The position numbers and the translations under genes were made by a program. A stretch of 64,000 bases of DNA from RDYZ01 sp964518905 (GTDB lineage: Bacteria; Cyanobacteriota; Cyanobacteriia; Cyanobacteriales; Geitlerinemataceae), in assembly GCA_964518905.1 (NCBI GenBank), contig CAZFJL010000003.1, positions 72,726-136,725 on the forward strand, given 5' to 3'. This document shows positions 7,464 through 16,797 of this stretch, one piece after another. The notes under the pieces were generated by a model that was not told where the DNA came from, ran no database searches, and saw only the letters and a list, made by a program, of their open reading frames with translations. How positions within the stretch are numbered: the stretch's first letter is position 1; the number at the start of each line of letters is the position of its first letter.

Positions 7464-9095
7464 ATGGCTAAAGCAAAAACGACCTATATCTGTTCTGATT
7501 GTGGCGCTGAATCACGACAATATTTCGGACGCTGCCCCGACTGCGGCAACTGGAATACCTTGATCGAATCGATCGTTGATACAAGTCCGCCGCCCGCCGC
7601 GAGCAAACGCGCGATCGATCTTGCGTCTGTCAAAGCACCGAAACCCGGACAGCATCGCGCAACGCCAGCCCCCGCGAGACCAGCGCAATCGGTGCGGCTC
7701 GCGGAGATGTCCGACATTGGGATTACGCGGATGTCGTCGGGCTATGCGGAGTTCGATCGCGTGCTCGGTGGCGGCATTGTCGAAGGGTCGCTGGTGCTGG
7801 TGGGGGGCGAGCCGGGGATTGGCAAGTCCACGCTGTTGTTGCAGACGGCGAGCCAGTTGGCGGGACGATCGCGGGTGCTGTACGTGTCGGCGGAGGAGTC
7901 GGGGCAGCAGGTGAAGCTACGAGCGCAGCGGATTTTGGCGGATTTGCAGGAGTTTGGGGCGATCGAGGATGAGGCCGAGTCTGAGACCGAATCGCGGCCA
8001 GATTTAGCGATCGGGCAGAGTCCGCAGCATAAATCGGGCAAGCAAAGCAAACCGATCAATCAGGGTAAACAAAAAAATACCGATCGCGACATGCCCGCCT
8101 GGGATGCCAGCGCCGCTGATTTTTACCTACTCCCCGAAACCGATCTCGAAACCATCCTCACCGAACTCGAATCGCTCCAGCCCCAAGTTGCCGTGATCGA
8201 CAGCATCCAGCGAATTTACTTCAAAGCTTTGGCCTCGGCTCCGGGTTCAGTGGCGCAGGTGCGGGAGTGTACGTCGGCGCTGATGCAGGTGGCGAAACGA
8301 ACGGGGGTGTCGCTGTTTCTGGTCGGCCACGTGACGAAGGACGGCGCGATCGCGGGGCCGCGTACCTTAGAACACCTCGTCGATACGGTTCTATTTTTCG
8401 AGGGCGATCGCTTCGCCAGTCATCGCCTGTTGCGATCGATGAAAAACCGTTTTGGCCCCACCCACGAAATCGGCGTGTTTGAAATGGTGGCACGGGGATT
8501 GCGTGAAGTGGCGAACCCTTCGGAGCTATTCCTCAGCAGCCGCGACGAGATGGTTTCGGGAACCGCGACGATCGTCGCCTGCGAAGGAACCCGCCCGATC
8601 GTCGTCGAAGTTCAAGCCCTCGTTAGCCCTACCAGTTTCGGCACACCGCGCCGATCGACCACGGGTATCGACAGCAGCCGCCTCCAACAAATCCTCGCCG
8701 TCCTCGAAAAACGGGTCGGCATTCCCCTCTCGAAACTCGACACCTACGTCGCCTCCGTCGGTGGGCTGCGCGTGGAGGAACCAGCGGCGGATCTGGGCGT
8801 GGCGATCGCGGTGGTGGCGGCGTTTCGCGATCGGATTGTCGATGCGAATACGGTGACGATTGGCGAAGTTGGCCTGGGCGGGCAGGTGCGCCCCGTACCG
8901 CAATTGGAGCTACGGCTACGCGAGGCGGCCAAGCTGGGCTTTCAACGGGCGATCGTGCCGCGCGGCAAAGCCTACCCGGACATTGGCATGGAGATCATCC
9001 AAGTATCACGGGTTTTGGATGCAATTTTGGCCGCTCTGCCGCGCGATGAAGCGGGTCGCTCCGTCGATAAACCGTCAAAGGAGATAGACGAATGA
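7464..9095 (+). CDS. radA: DNA repair protein RadA
   Basis: RadA (Sms) is a RecA-like ATPase that acts as a branch-migration helicase in recombination. The N-terminal zinc finger uses C10, C13, C24 and C27 (YICSDCG and GRCPDCGNW). Walker A is GGEPGIGKST (about 115-123), the family motif KNRFGPTHEIG follows, and a Lon-like C-terminal domain ends the protein. At 543 residues it is longer than the usual ~450-460. Much of the excess is a polar insert at about residues 172-215 (EDEAESETESRPD onward, rich in Gln, Lys and Ser), and a Pro/Ala linker after the zinc finger adds the rest. The core motifs are intact, so the insert is probably tolerated. The ATG at 7464 gives the typical MAKxK start. Confidence 0.95.
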   Translation: MAKAKTTYICSDCGAESRQYFGRCPDCGNWNTLIESIVDTSPPPAASKRAIDLASVKAPKPGQHRATPAPARPAQSVRLAEMSDIGITRMSSGYAEFDRVLGGGIVEGSLVLVGGEPGIGKSTLLLQTASQLAGRSRVLYVSAEESGQQVKLRAQRILADLQEFGAIEDEAESETESRPDLAIGQSPQHKSGKQSKPINQGKQKNTDRDMPAWDASAADFYLLPETDLETILTELESLQPQVAVIDSIQRIYFKALASAPGSVAQVRECTSALMQVAKRTGVSLFLVGHVTKDGAIAGPRTLEHLVDTVLFFEGDRFASHRLLRSMKNRFGPTHEIGVFEMVARGLREVANPSELFLSSRDEMVSGTATIVACEGTRPIVVEVQALVSPTSFGTPRRSTTGIDSSRLQQILAVLEKRVGIPLSKLDTYVASVGGLRVEEPAADLGVAIAVVAAFRDRIVDANTVTIGEVGLGGQVRPVPQLELRLREAAKLGFQRAIVPRGKAYPDIGMEIIQVSRVLDAILAALPRDEAGRSVDKPSKEIDE

Positions 9096-9133
9096 GCCAC
9101 AACGTGGATCAATTGAGAACACATTATTTCAAT

Positions 9134-9193
9134 GTTCGTCTGTAAGTTCGTCCGTAACTTTGTCCGTAACTTTGTCCGCAATTTCGTCCCGAG
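9134..9193. repeat. 12-bp tandem repeat, five copies, upstream of glycosyltransferase
   Basis: GTTCGTCTGTAA, GTTCGTCCGTAA, CTTTGTCCGTAA, CTTTGTCCGCAA and TTTCGTCCCGAG follow head to tail in exact 12-bp register. The array fills half of the spacer between radA and the GTG start at 9214, so it will be in the leader of the glycosyltransferase gene. Confidence 0.85.
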
Positions 9194-9213
9194 CCTGAAC
9201 TCGTGAGATCTTA

Positions 9214-10239
9214 GTGAATAGCCTATCCTCCGGGATTTCGACCACGTTAGCGTCCATCGATCGTCCGCTGGATTTATCGGTGGTTGTGCCGCTCTATAAC
9301 GAGGTCGAGAGTCTTCCCCGGCTGATCGCGGCGATCGAAGCAAGTTTAAAAAACACCGACTTACGCTACGAAATTGTCTGTGTGGATGATGGCTCACGGG
9401 ATGGGACGGCGGCGTTATTGAAGCAATTGGCGATCGAGCGTGATGATCTCAGCGCCGTGTTGCTGCGTCGAAACTACGGCCAAACTCCGGCGATGGCAGC
9501 GGGGTTTAAGGTTGCCCAAGGGCGCGTTATCGTCACGATGGATGGGGACTTGCAAAATGACCCGGCGGATATTCCGGCGCTGTATGCCAAGTTAGAAGAG
9601 GGGTACGACCTCGTGAGCGGCTGGCGCAAAAATCGCCAGGATGACGCACTCACGCGGCTCTTACCCTCCAAAATCGCCAACGGCATCATTAGCCGCGTCA
9701 CGGGCGTCAAGCTGAATGATTACGGCTGTTCGCTGAAGGCGTATCGCGCGGAAATCGTCGAGGACATGAACCTCTATGGCGAACTACACCGCTTTCTCCC
9801 GGCGCTGGCGTTCATCGAAGGGGCGCACATTGTCGAAGTGCCGGTGAATCACCATGCGCGGCAGTTTGGGCAGAGCAAATATGGCCTGGGTCGCACGTTT
9901 CGCGTCGTGATGGACTTAATGACGGTCTTCTTTATGAAGAAGTTTTTAACGAAGCCGATGCACGTGTTTGGCATGTTTGGCTTCGCGAGTATGAGCCTTG
10001 GGGTTGTCCTCGGGATTTACCTAACGATCGTCAAATTCGCGTTAGATCAAGATATCGGTCACCGTCCGTTGTTAACGTTGGCGATGTTGCTCTTTTTGGG
10101 TGGGTTGCAGCTTTTGAGTTTTGGCTTAATTTCGGAGCTGTTAATGCGGACGTATCACGAGTCCCAAGGGCGACCGATTTATCGGATTCGTGAGGTGATT
10201 GGCAGTGGCGATCGGCGATCGGATCTCACTGAGTCGTAG
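9214..10239 (+). CDS. GtrB/DPM1-like family 2 glycosyltransferase
   Basis: This 341-residue enzyme has a GT-A domain at residues 20-235: VVVPLYNEVESL, the nucleotide-binding DDGSRDGT, and the metal-binding DxD in VTMDGDLQNDP. Two C-terminal membrane segments follow (about 250-275 and 285-312). This layout is that of GtrB and the DPM1-like enzymes, which transfer a sugar to undecaprenyl or dolichyl phosphate for envelope glycan synthesis. The sugar cannot be told from sequence. The start is GTG, and the frame closes upstream at a nearby stop. The upstream spacer carries a five-copy 12-bp repeat, and a family A palindromic element begins three bases after the stop. Confidence 0.9.
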   Translation: MNSLSSGISTTLASIDRPLDLSVVVPLYNEVESLPRLIAAIEASLKNTDLRYEIVCVDDGSRDGTAALLKQLAIERDDLSAVLLRRNYGQTPAMAAGFKVAQGRVIVTMDGDLQNDPADIPALYAKLEEGYDLVSGWRKNRQDDALTRLLPSKIANGIISRVTGVKLNDYGCSLKAYRAEIVEDMNLYGELHRFLPALAFIEGAHIVEVPVNHHARQFGQSKYGLGRTFRVVMDLMTVFFMKKFLTKPMHVFGMFGFASMSLGVVLGIYLTIVKFALDQDIGHRPLLTLAMLLFLGGLQLLSFGLISELLMRTYHESQGRPIYRIREVIGSGDRRSDLTES

Positions 10240-10241
10240 TC

Positions 10242-10334
10242 GTAGGGTGGGCACTGCCCACCACGATCAATGTGTGGCAAGGCATCGGCGATCTGGGGGC
10301 GGATCGCTCTGATGGTGGGCAATGCCCACCCTAC
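10242..10334. repeat. Palindromic element family A, full copy
   Basis: The termini are GTAGGGTGGGCACTGCCCAC and GGTGGGCAATGCCCACCCTAC. The interior reads, on the other strand, almost the same as the copy at 63821-63914 (shared CGATGCCTTGCC and CATTGATCGTGGTGGGCAG). The two copies are therefore homologous along their whole length and inverted relative to each other. The outside flank GTCGTAGTC is shared too. Confidence 0.9.
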
Positions 10335-10362
10335 GGGGCTACGAGGCGAACTTTGACAACCG

Positions 10363-10881
10363 TTAGTCAACTTTTTGCAACGGACGTTCGTAGGCTTTCA
10401 CGCTTTCCGGGCGAAACTTACGCATGATGGCGTTGGCCTGCTGAATTTTGAATCGATCGGCCTTGAACACGATCGGATATTCCCCTGCTTTGATGCGATC
10501 GCGATACGGACGCATATCGCCCGATCCCAAAATCAAACTCGTACCACCACTGACAAGCAGGCCACCCATTGCGCCACCGATCGCGCCCAGCACACCGCCG
10601 ATGATCTGATTCCCCAAAACACCCGCCCACTCAAACGTTTGCAGCCCCGTGATGGAGTTAAACACCACGCCACCGGCAAACCCAAACGGCGCAATCCAGG
10701 ACACCATTGTCAGGGCGCGTTTGCGGGTTTCTTCGTGGGGATCGACCAGGCCGTATTCGTCCGGCGTCGTGTAGCCGCCGCCGAGAATCGTGGCAAAACC
10801 CGATAGCCCCTTGTCTTCGAGGGCGGTATACGCGGCTTCGGCGGAAATGCGATCGGCGAAAACAGTAACGAGATATTCCAT
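10363..10881 (-). CDS. Glycine-rich membrane protein, unknown function
   Basis: The 172-residue product starts with MEYLVTVFADRISAEAAYTALEDKGL, a ferredoxin-like, heavy-metal-domain-style beta-alpha start. A Gly-rich hydrophobic middle follows (about residues 62-118, with GGVLGAIGGAMGGLLVSGGTSL), typical of glycine-zipper membrane segments. The C-terminus is a short basic soluble tail. This layout resembles bacterial general-stress membrane proteins, but I cannot name a family with confidence. It is transcribed alone, converges with the glycosyltransferase, and is separated from it by a family A element. The ATG at 10881 is the first in frame. Confidence 0.75.
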   Translation of the reverse strand: MEYLVTVFADRISAEAAYTALEDKGLSGFATILGGGYTTPDEYGLVDPHEETRKRALTMVSWIAPFGFAGGVVFNSITGLQTFEWAGVLGNQIIGGVLGAIGGAMGGLLVSGGTSLILGSGDMRPYRDRIKAGEYPIVFKADRFKIQQANAIMRKFRPESVKAYERPLQKVD

Positions 10882-11123
10882 AATTTTGGTTAGGGATTGA
10901 GCGAAATTTTACGTTGATATTATTGAAGTCTGTTGATTAACTATAGAATCAGCCCGCAAAATCAGCCGGTGCGAACTGCCGATCGTCCCGCTAGGGGCGA
11001 GAACGCATGGGATACACTGAGAAGCACGCGGAGGCTAGCGCTACCGCGCCCGATCGCAATACGCGCGATCGCGGCTCGACCCACCCCCTCAACGTAACCG
11101 CCATCGTTCGGACGACAGCCACC

Positions 11124-14063
11124 ATGGGAACCTGGAAATTCTTGGTACAGCGTGAAGGAAAACAATCGTGGACTGCGCTGGAAGGCGAAGTGATGTCCTT
11201 GGAGCCCGGTCGCTATCGGATTGCGGCGCGGGCTCCAGTGGCGAATACGCCGATCGCGATCGAGATTGCGGTGATGCAGCCTGACGGCGAGCGTCGTAAT
11301 TATCGCCGCAGCACGCGGACGAATGATGATGGTCTGTTGGCGGTGATTCCGTTTACGGATCTGAGCGATGGGGATTGGACGTTGACCTGTCAGACGATGG
11401 GCGGTCAGGTGAAGCCAGAGACGGCGTCGATGTCGTGGCGTGTGATTGAGCCGACACCGATCAATGCGATCGAGGTGGCTGATCCTTGGGTGGAGTCGGA
11501 CAGTTTTGACGGTGTTGATGTTTTAGAAGGCGTAGCGGGCGTGACGATCGAGTCCGAAGGCGATCGTCAGGCAGATGTACAGGCCGACTTAGCCGAAACA
11601 ACGGATCTGGCCGATCGCGTGACGAAAGGTGAGGCGATCGAGTCCGAGGTCACCCCGGACGAGACAGACGAGGAAGCGCCGGAACTGTTGAAGGGCGAGA
11701 TCGAGGTTCAGGCGGCGATCGATGAGACGAATGAAGCGTCAGAGAGTCTGTCAAATGACGATGATCTTGACGTTATTAGTAACGAAGTCACAAACAAAAA
11801 TGATGACGTTCAAATAAGTCCGAATCTGAACCTGGCTGAGGGGGAATCTGCCGATTTAGACGCGATTTGCAACGAAACGGAAGTCGGCGAAGAGATTCTG
11901 AGTGAGCCGGATACGGAGGTTGCGGCGATCGATCATGACCCGATCGCAGCCGAATCGGAGTCGATCGCGATCGATCACGATTCACCTGACGCTATGGAGG
12001 CCGAGCCGGATATTTCGGCGATCGAAGTCGCGGACGCGGACGGTGACACCGAGACGTCGATCGAGGAGACCCAACAGGGAGCCACTGCGAACGAAATAGT
12101 TAGCGCGGACGACATCGGCGATCCGGTCGAGAGCCGTCTCAGTCCGGTCGATGATGACACACTAAACGGCGCGATCGATGATGACACGTTGAACGGTGCG
12201 ATCGATGACACACTAAACGGCGCGATCGCCGTAGCCGAAGCGATCACAACTAATGTCATTGCTATGCCGGGGATGGCCGCTCATTTGCCCATAGCCTGGA
12301 TCGATCAAGCAGAGTCATCGGATGCACCCGTTGCGGACGTTGCGGGGATTTCGGAAATTGTGGAAGATTCGGACGTTGCGGAAATTGCGGAAATTGCGGA
12401 AGTTGTAGACATCGCCGATCGCGTTGCGTCTCCCCCGTTAGACGAGAGCGAATCGTCCGAGGTGAAGGCACTTTCCGTCGGTGTGATGGCCGAGTTACTG
12501 AATACCGCGAAGACAACGATCGAGAGCGAGCCGCTCCCTGATGCCACCGTTCCCGACATCGCCGCCGACCCCGAGCCGCCCACCCTCACGACGTATACCC
12601 AAAGCCAACTAAAACTCCAGCTCGATCGCACCAGCTTTACCGTCGCCGCTGGTGGTACTCTCACCTTGTCCGGCCAGATCGAGGCGGATACGTCGATCGA
12701 TCCCCGTTCACGTCTGGCGGGTCTGCACCTGCGCCTGCGTCTACGCGAACCGCAATCATCGCGGGTGTTAACCGTCCGTCAATTTTTGCTCGCGCCCACC
12801 GCTGGCGGCGTCCTACGCTTTGAGCGATCGGTTCCAGTTCCCGAAAGCACCACCTCAAAGCTGATACTGGGCGAGCTACTGCTGTGCGACACCGTGCCGA
12901 ACACGATCGACCAACAGTCCTTTACCATCACCGCCGGTCTGGAATCCCTGCTGAATAATCTGAGCGATCGTAATCGCGCCTCCGAACCCGTGGTCTGGCA
13001 AAAAGATCAGTGGAGCGACGCCAAACAGCAGGCCGATCAGCCGCCCAAAACCACACCGCCGCTGATTCCGCTACCGCCCAAGCCGACTCTTGATCTACCC
13101 GGTTTCGCCGCGAGCCCAGTTTCGGGTATTGATAAATCTCAGCTTTTAGCCAGTTTAGGGCTAACTTCAGAGACGTCTAACGGCGGCACGTCCTCCACAA
13201 AACCAACAGATGAACCCGCCAGCGATCGGCGCGATTTTCTCTCCGTCGCTAACGCTGATCCGCACGTCGATGCCGCCGCTGAGGAGGACTCTGCCGCCCT
13301 CCATGAGGCCGATTCCACTGCGGCTCTCGATGCCAGTCGCCGCGAAGCCACCGGCTCCAACCGTTTCCCCCTTGAACCGCTGACGCCACCGTCTCACCGT
13401 AACGATCGCTTCGTATCCCGCCTAAATCAAATCGCCCATGATAACGAACTGACAAGCTGGCTAAATGAGGGCGATCTAGACTTCAGAAACGAGGGATTGC
13501 CGGAGGATTTTTCGAGTGGCGATCTTGCGCCGCTGACCGGAGCGAGTGAAGTGTTGACGAATGGGGCGATCGAGCGCGATCGCGAAACTTCCCAGGAAAT
13601 TGTCCTCGATCGCCCTGCGGAAGAACCCCGCCGCCCGTCATTTTCGCGATCGTCAGCGACAGCGCCCGCCACGCGTCCGGTGCTACCGGCAGAAACCAGC
13701 ATCCCCAGCCCCGAACTAATCGTACCGCCGGGACACCTAACCGCCGGTCGATCCATTCTTGTTCGCGCTCGTCTGCCCGAACTTAGTGCGCGAATTTATA
13801 TCAAGCTCTGGATTTACGATCGCCAAAATCAGGCGTTACTCGACGGCCCGCGCTGGCTGACGGATTTTCTGCCGATCGGCGATGGTAATGTCGAAGGCAT
13901 GGTTAATCTGACGGTTCCCTATGGCGGGCTTGATGTGCAGTTTGAGGCGATCGCGGTGGAAGTGGAAACCGATCGGGAAAGTTACAAGACGGCGATCGAG
14001 CGCCGGATCGTGCCATCCGCTCCCCCCACCCTACCGCTCGAAAATCCTTCCCGACGACGTTAG
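11124..14063 (+). CDS. Very acidic ~979-residue protein of unknown function
   Basis: Three ordered parts are separated by long disordered acidic linkers. Residues 1-105 form a beta-rich module (GTWKFLVQREGKQSW, LEPGRYRIAARAPV). After a ~400-residue Asp/Glu-rich region, a beta-sandwich-like module spans about 520-640 (LKLQLDRTSFTVAAGGTLTL). A third lies near 860-960 (LIVPPGHLTAGRSILVRARL). The first linker contains internal repeats of DDTLNGAI and of EIAEIAEV. Start ATG 11124 is preferred over 11007 because the extra 39 residues look like translated spacer. It has no signal peptide or membrane span and converges with a LapA-family gene. I do not recognise a function. The modules suggest carbohydrate or protein binding, which is inference. 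Confidence 0.75.
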   Translation: MGTWKFLVQREGKQSWTALEGEVMSLEPGRYRIAARAPVANTPIAIEIAVMQPDGERRNYRRSTRTNDDGLLAVIPFTDLSDGDWTLTCQTMGGQVKPETASMSWRVIEPTPINAIEVADPWVESDSFDGVDVLEGVAGVTIESEGDRQADVQADLAETTDLADRVTKGEAIESEVTPDETDEEAPELLKGEIEVQAAIDETNEASESLSNDDDLDVISNEVTNKNDDVQISPNLNLAEGESADLDAICNETEVGEEILSEPDTEVAAIDHDPIAAESESIAIDHDSPDAMEAEPDISAIEVADADGDTETSIEETQQGATANEIVSADDIGDPVESRLSPVDDDTLNGAIDDDTLNGAIDDTLNGAIAVAEAITTNVIAMPGMAAHLPIAWIDQAESSDAPVADVAGISEIVEDSDVAEIAEIAEVVDIADRVASPPLDESESSEVKALSVGVMAELLNTAKTTIESEPLPDATVPDIAADPEPPTLTTYTQSQLKLQLDRTSFTVAAGGTLTLSGQIEADTSIDPRSRLAGLHLRLRLREPQSSRVLTVRQFLLAPTAGGVLRFERSVPVPESTTSKLILGELLLCDTVPNTIDQQSFTITAGLESLLNNLSDRNRASEPVVWQKDQWSDAKQQADQPPKTTPPLIPLPPKPTLDLPGFAASPVSGIDKSQLLASLGLTSETSNGGTSSTKPTDEPASDRRDFLSVANADPHVDAAAEEDSAALHEADSTAALDASRREATGSNRFPLEPLTPPSHRNDRFVSRLNQIAHDNELTSWLNEGDLDFRNEGLPEDFSSGDLAPLTGASEVLTNGAIERDRETSQEIVLDRPAEEPRRPSFSRSSATAPATRPVLPAETSIPSPELIVPPGHLTAGRSILVRARLPELSARIYIKLWIYDRQNQALLDGPRWLTDFLPIGDGNVEGMVNLTVPYGGLDVQFEAIAVEVETDRESYKTAIERRIVPSAPPTLPLENPSRRR

Positions 14064-14070
14064 ACGCAGA

Positions 14071-14118
14071 CAGAGTTAAACCCAGTCAGAGTTAAACCCA
14101 GTCAGAGTTAAACCCAGT
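14071..14118. repeat. Three exact 16-bp repeats over the lapA-family stop codon
   Basis: CAGAGTTAAACCCAGT occurs three times head to tail. On the minus strand each unit reads ACTGGGTTTAACTCTG, which contains the last codons and stop of the LapA-family gene (Trp-Val-stop). The stop used is at 14108-14110. The two downstream units are repeated copies of the gene end. Confidence 0.9.
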
Positions 14119-15196
14119 CAGAATCATCCTTCGGGGGCTGACTCCAGTCGCTATCCCAGTTTTCCGGTGGTGCTGTGTTGGCGGGTTTCGGTGTGCGATT
14201 GGTTGGCGTGCGGCGGGTCGGGGGTTCGTCTTGCGGGTCGGGACGATCGGAGCTGTGCGGTGGTGCGGGACGCGGCGATCGCGCTGGGCGTGCAGGATTT
14301 GGTGAAGATGCGGGGCGATCGGTGGGTTCAATAATGGGCGTGATTTCTTCTAATGCATCGAGCGAATCAAGGCGCGTGTTTCCTGCTCGGGTTGGTAGAT
14401 CGATCGGGACTCGTCGATCAGTATTGGCAGTATTGGGATCAGGCGATTCGGTATTTTTTCCCAAGTTGAGCGGTATATTCTCAGGCTCTGAGGGCTTTTT
14501 TTCGTAGCTAAAGGAGTAGACGCTGCCCTGGCGATAGACCTCCACCGGTTGCTGGTGTAGTTCGTAGCGTGAGTTGGGCGGTAGATTGAGCGGTTCGCCC
14601 GGTTTGCCCGATTCGCCCGGTTCACCCGGTTCACTCTGATCGTCTGAATCGTCTAACTCTTCAGAAAACGGCTCTGAGAACTCCCCCGCTGATGCTTCTG
14701 AGATGCCCTCGGGTGAAATGTCATCGAGTGACTTCGGTATCACAGACGGATTGATCGTCGCTTCGTCTTCTAGCAGCTCCCACGGTTCGCGCGGCGGTTC
14801 GAGATCGGGCGCAAATTGCGAAACCTGCCGATCGCGATCGTCCCAGGCTTCATCGTCATCCCAAACTTCGGTGGCCTCATTGATCGGCTCGTCCTGGTTT
14901 TTACCGAAGCGGCGACGTGGCGGTCTGGAACCGGGCACGGGGTCGTTCGGATGATCGCGGAACGTGCGCGATCGCGGCGATGGCGAATGCCCCGATCCAC
15001 CGATTGACACCAAGAACGCCAGAAGTAACATGCTCATGCTACCAACCATGATCGCTGCAATCACCCAAAGCCCAAGGGGCAGCATCGGACTCGAAACACC
15101 GAGAAAGATCACGGCGATCGGCGTTTGATTTTGTACCAGCACTAAACCAGCGATCGCCAGTAAAGCCAGTACAATGAGCGATTTAATTCCAGACAT
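14108..15196 (-). CDS. LapA-domain (DUF1049) membrane protein with long disordered tail
   Basis: The first 65 residues form the LapA/DUF1049 two-helix membrane domain: IKSLIVLALLAIAGLVLVQN, then the turn TPIAVIFLGVSSPMLPLGLW, then a second helix IAAIMVGSMSMLLLAFLV. Bacterial LapA helps lipopolysaccharide assembly, but cyanobacterial members are uncharacterised. The remaining ~295 residues are disordered, rich in Pro, Asp, Glu and Arg, with a short collagen-like GEPGESGKPGEP run. The gene ends inside a three-copy 16-bp repeat, so its last codons have been duplicated downstream. It converges with the acidic 979-residue protein gene, only 44 bp apart. Confidence 0.85.
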   Translation of the reverse strand: MSGIKSLIVLALLAIAGLVLVQNQTPIAVIFLGVSSPMLPLGLWVIAAIMVGSMSMLLLAFLVSIGGSGHSPSPRSRTFRDHPNDPVPGSRPPRRRFGKNQDEPINEATEVWDDDEAWDDRDRQVSQFAPDLEPPREPWELLEDEATINPSVIPKSLDDISPEGISEASAGEFSEPFSEELDDSDDQSEPGEPGESGKPGEPLNLPPNSRYELHQQPVEVYRQGSVYSFSYEKKPSEPENIPLNLGKNTESPDPNTANTDRRVPIDLPTRAGNTRLDSLDALEEITPIIEPTDRPASSPNPARPARSPRPAPPHSSDRPDPQDEPPTRRTPTNRTPKPANTAPPENWDSDWSQPPKDDSDWV

Positions 15197-15360
15197 AAGG
15201 CGATCGCGCTACAGATGAAGGAGCCAAGTGGACGGTCTATCGGGTTTTATTTGATTCTATTATCGACGATCCCGCTGGGTTCACCGCGATCGTCGATGAT
15301 AGATAGTGACGATAAAACCAATTTGGCCAGAATCTCGATCCGTTTGGTTCCCCGACTGCC

Positions 15361-16770
15361 ATGATCCACACGCTGCACTCTCCGCCTAGCGATGCCTTTG
15401 ATCTCGTCATTTTGTCCAACGGACCCGGCGAAGTCTTGACGTGGGTACGCCCGGTCATTGCCGAGATTCATCAGCAACTGGAGTCATCCCAGCAGCGCCA
15501 TCACCTGCGAATTTCGGTCATCCTGTCACCTTGCACCCATGCGAGCGGCAAAGAAGCGGAGATCCTGCAATCGTGGCCAGAGGTCGATCGCGTCCAGGCT
15601 CCCGAGGATTTTGTGCCGTTTTTACTGCGTGGTCGTACCGCTGATGGGTGGCATTGGCACGATCGCGGCGTGGTGGTGTTTCTCGGTGGCGATCAGATTT
15701 TCCCGGTGGTGATCGCGCGACATCTCGGGTATCGATCCGTGCTGTATGCCGAATGGGAAACCCAGTGGAGCGGCTGGATTGATCGATTTGCGGCGATGAA
15801 TGAATCAGCGCTGAAGACGCTGCCGCCACGCCATCGATCGAAAGGCACGATTGTCGGTGATCTCATGGCAGATGCAGCCAACTTACCGCGCGATCAAATC
15901 GATCCGCAGGAACTCCAGCTCCTCAATGCACTGTCTGGATCGATCGCCCCGATCGCCCTGATGCCGGGATCAAAACCGATGAAACTCGCGCCCCTCGTGC
16001 CGTTAATGATCGCGATCGCCGATGGGGCGATCGCCCGCTGGAGGCGTGATTTTCCCCAGCGTCCCGTGCTGCAATTTGTGATTCCCGTCGCGCCAACCCT
16101 CAGCCTCAATGAGCTAGCACAGTATGCCGACCCGCTTTACAATCCTGCGATTGAGCAATTGGACTGGGGCAGTGCAACATTGATCCCCGGAGCCTTCGAG
16201 CCTCGTCGCGATCGCGATCAACCGGCGGAGATTCTGGCGCATTTACCCTATTTGCGTACATCAGCGGGCAACCGAATTTACCTATGGTCAACCAATCCGG
16301 CGTATTCCCTGATCGATCGCTGTCAATTTTGCTTAACAACCGTCGGAGCGAATACTGCCGAATTGGGTGCGTTAGGGGTTCCGATGTTTGTGTTGTTGCC
16401 CACGCATCAGCTCGATGCGATGCGAGCCTGGGATGGTTTGCTCGGAGTTTTGGTACGACTGCCGATCGTCGGGGCGTGGTTTGCGCGTCTGATTGGCTGG
16501 GCGGTGTGGCGGTGGCTCGCGTTTCGCGGGGGATCACGGTTTGCATGGCCAAATATTTGGGCGCACCGTCAGGGCAAAGCGCCGATCGTGCGGGAATTTC
16601 TCGGGCGATTCTCTGCGGATGAAATTGCCGACGAACTCTGCGCCACGATCGGCCATCCGACCCAGCTCGCTATTTTACGCACACGGTTACGCGGGGTACG
16701 CGGTCAGCCAGGAGCGGCGCAAGCGATCGCGGAGATCATCCTCGAAGAGGCCGCTCGCTGCAAATCCTAA
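15361..16770 (+). CDS. Lipid-A-disaccharide synthase-related protein (LpxB-like)
   Basis: This 469-residue protein has the GT-B start of the LpxB-like family: FDLVILSNGPGEVLTWVRPV, equivalent to the SGE(A)SGD loop of LpxB. It also has a central IALMPGSKP motif and a C-terminal donor-binding region (LTTVGANTAELGALGVPMFVLLPTHQLDAM). True LpxB makes lipid A disaccharide. Cyanobacteria often carry this longer relative, annotated only as lipid-A-disaccharide synthase-related, and its substrate is unknown. ATG 15361 follows a 164-bp spacer shared with the divergent LapA-family gene. The protein is intact. Confidence 0.9.
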   Translation: MIHTLHSPPSDAFDLVILSNGPGEVLTWVRPVIAEIHQQLESSQQRHHLRISVILSPCTHASGKEAEILQSWPEVDRVQAPEDFVPFLLRGRTADGWHWHDRGVVVFLGGDQIFPVVIARHLGYRSVLYAEWETQWSGWIDRFAAMNESALKTLPPRHRSKGTIVGDLMADAANLPRDQIDPQELQLLNALSGSIAPIALMPGSKPMKLAPLVPLMIAIADGAIARWRRDFPQRPVLQFVIPVAPTLSLNELAQYADPLYNPAIEQLDWGSATLIPGAFEPRRDRDQPAEILAHLPYLRTSAGNRIYLWSTNPAYSLIDRCQFCLTTVGANTAELGALGVPMFVLLPTHQLDAMRAWDGLLGVLVRLPIVGAWFARLIGWAVWRWLAFRGGSRFAWPNIWAHRQGKAPIVREFLGRFSADEIADELCATIGHPTQLAILRTRLRGVRGQPGAAQAIAEIILEEAARCKS

Positions 16771-16797
16771 GAGACCTTTAAAGCAGCGTTCAACGGC

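Noticed and set aside
9134..9193. Possible CRISPR-like array
   Set aside because: The 12-bp units are directly adjacent with no unique spacers, so it is a tandem repeat and not a CRISPR.
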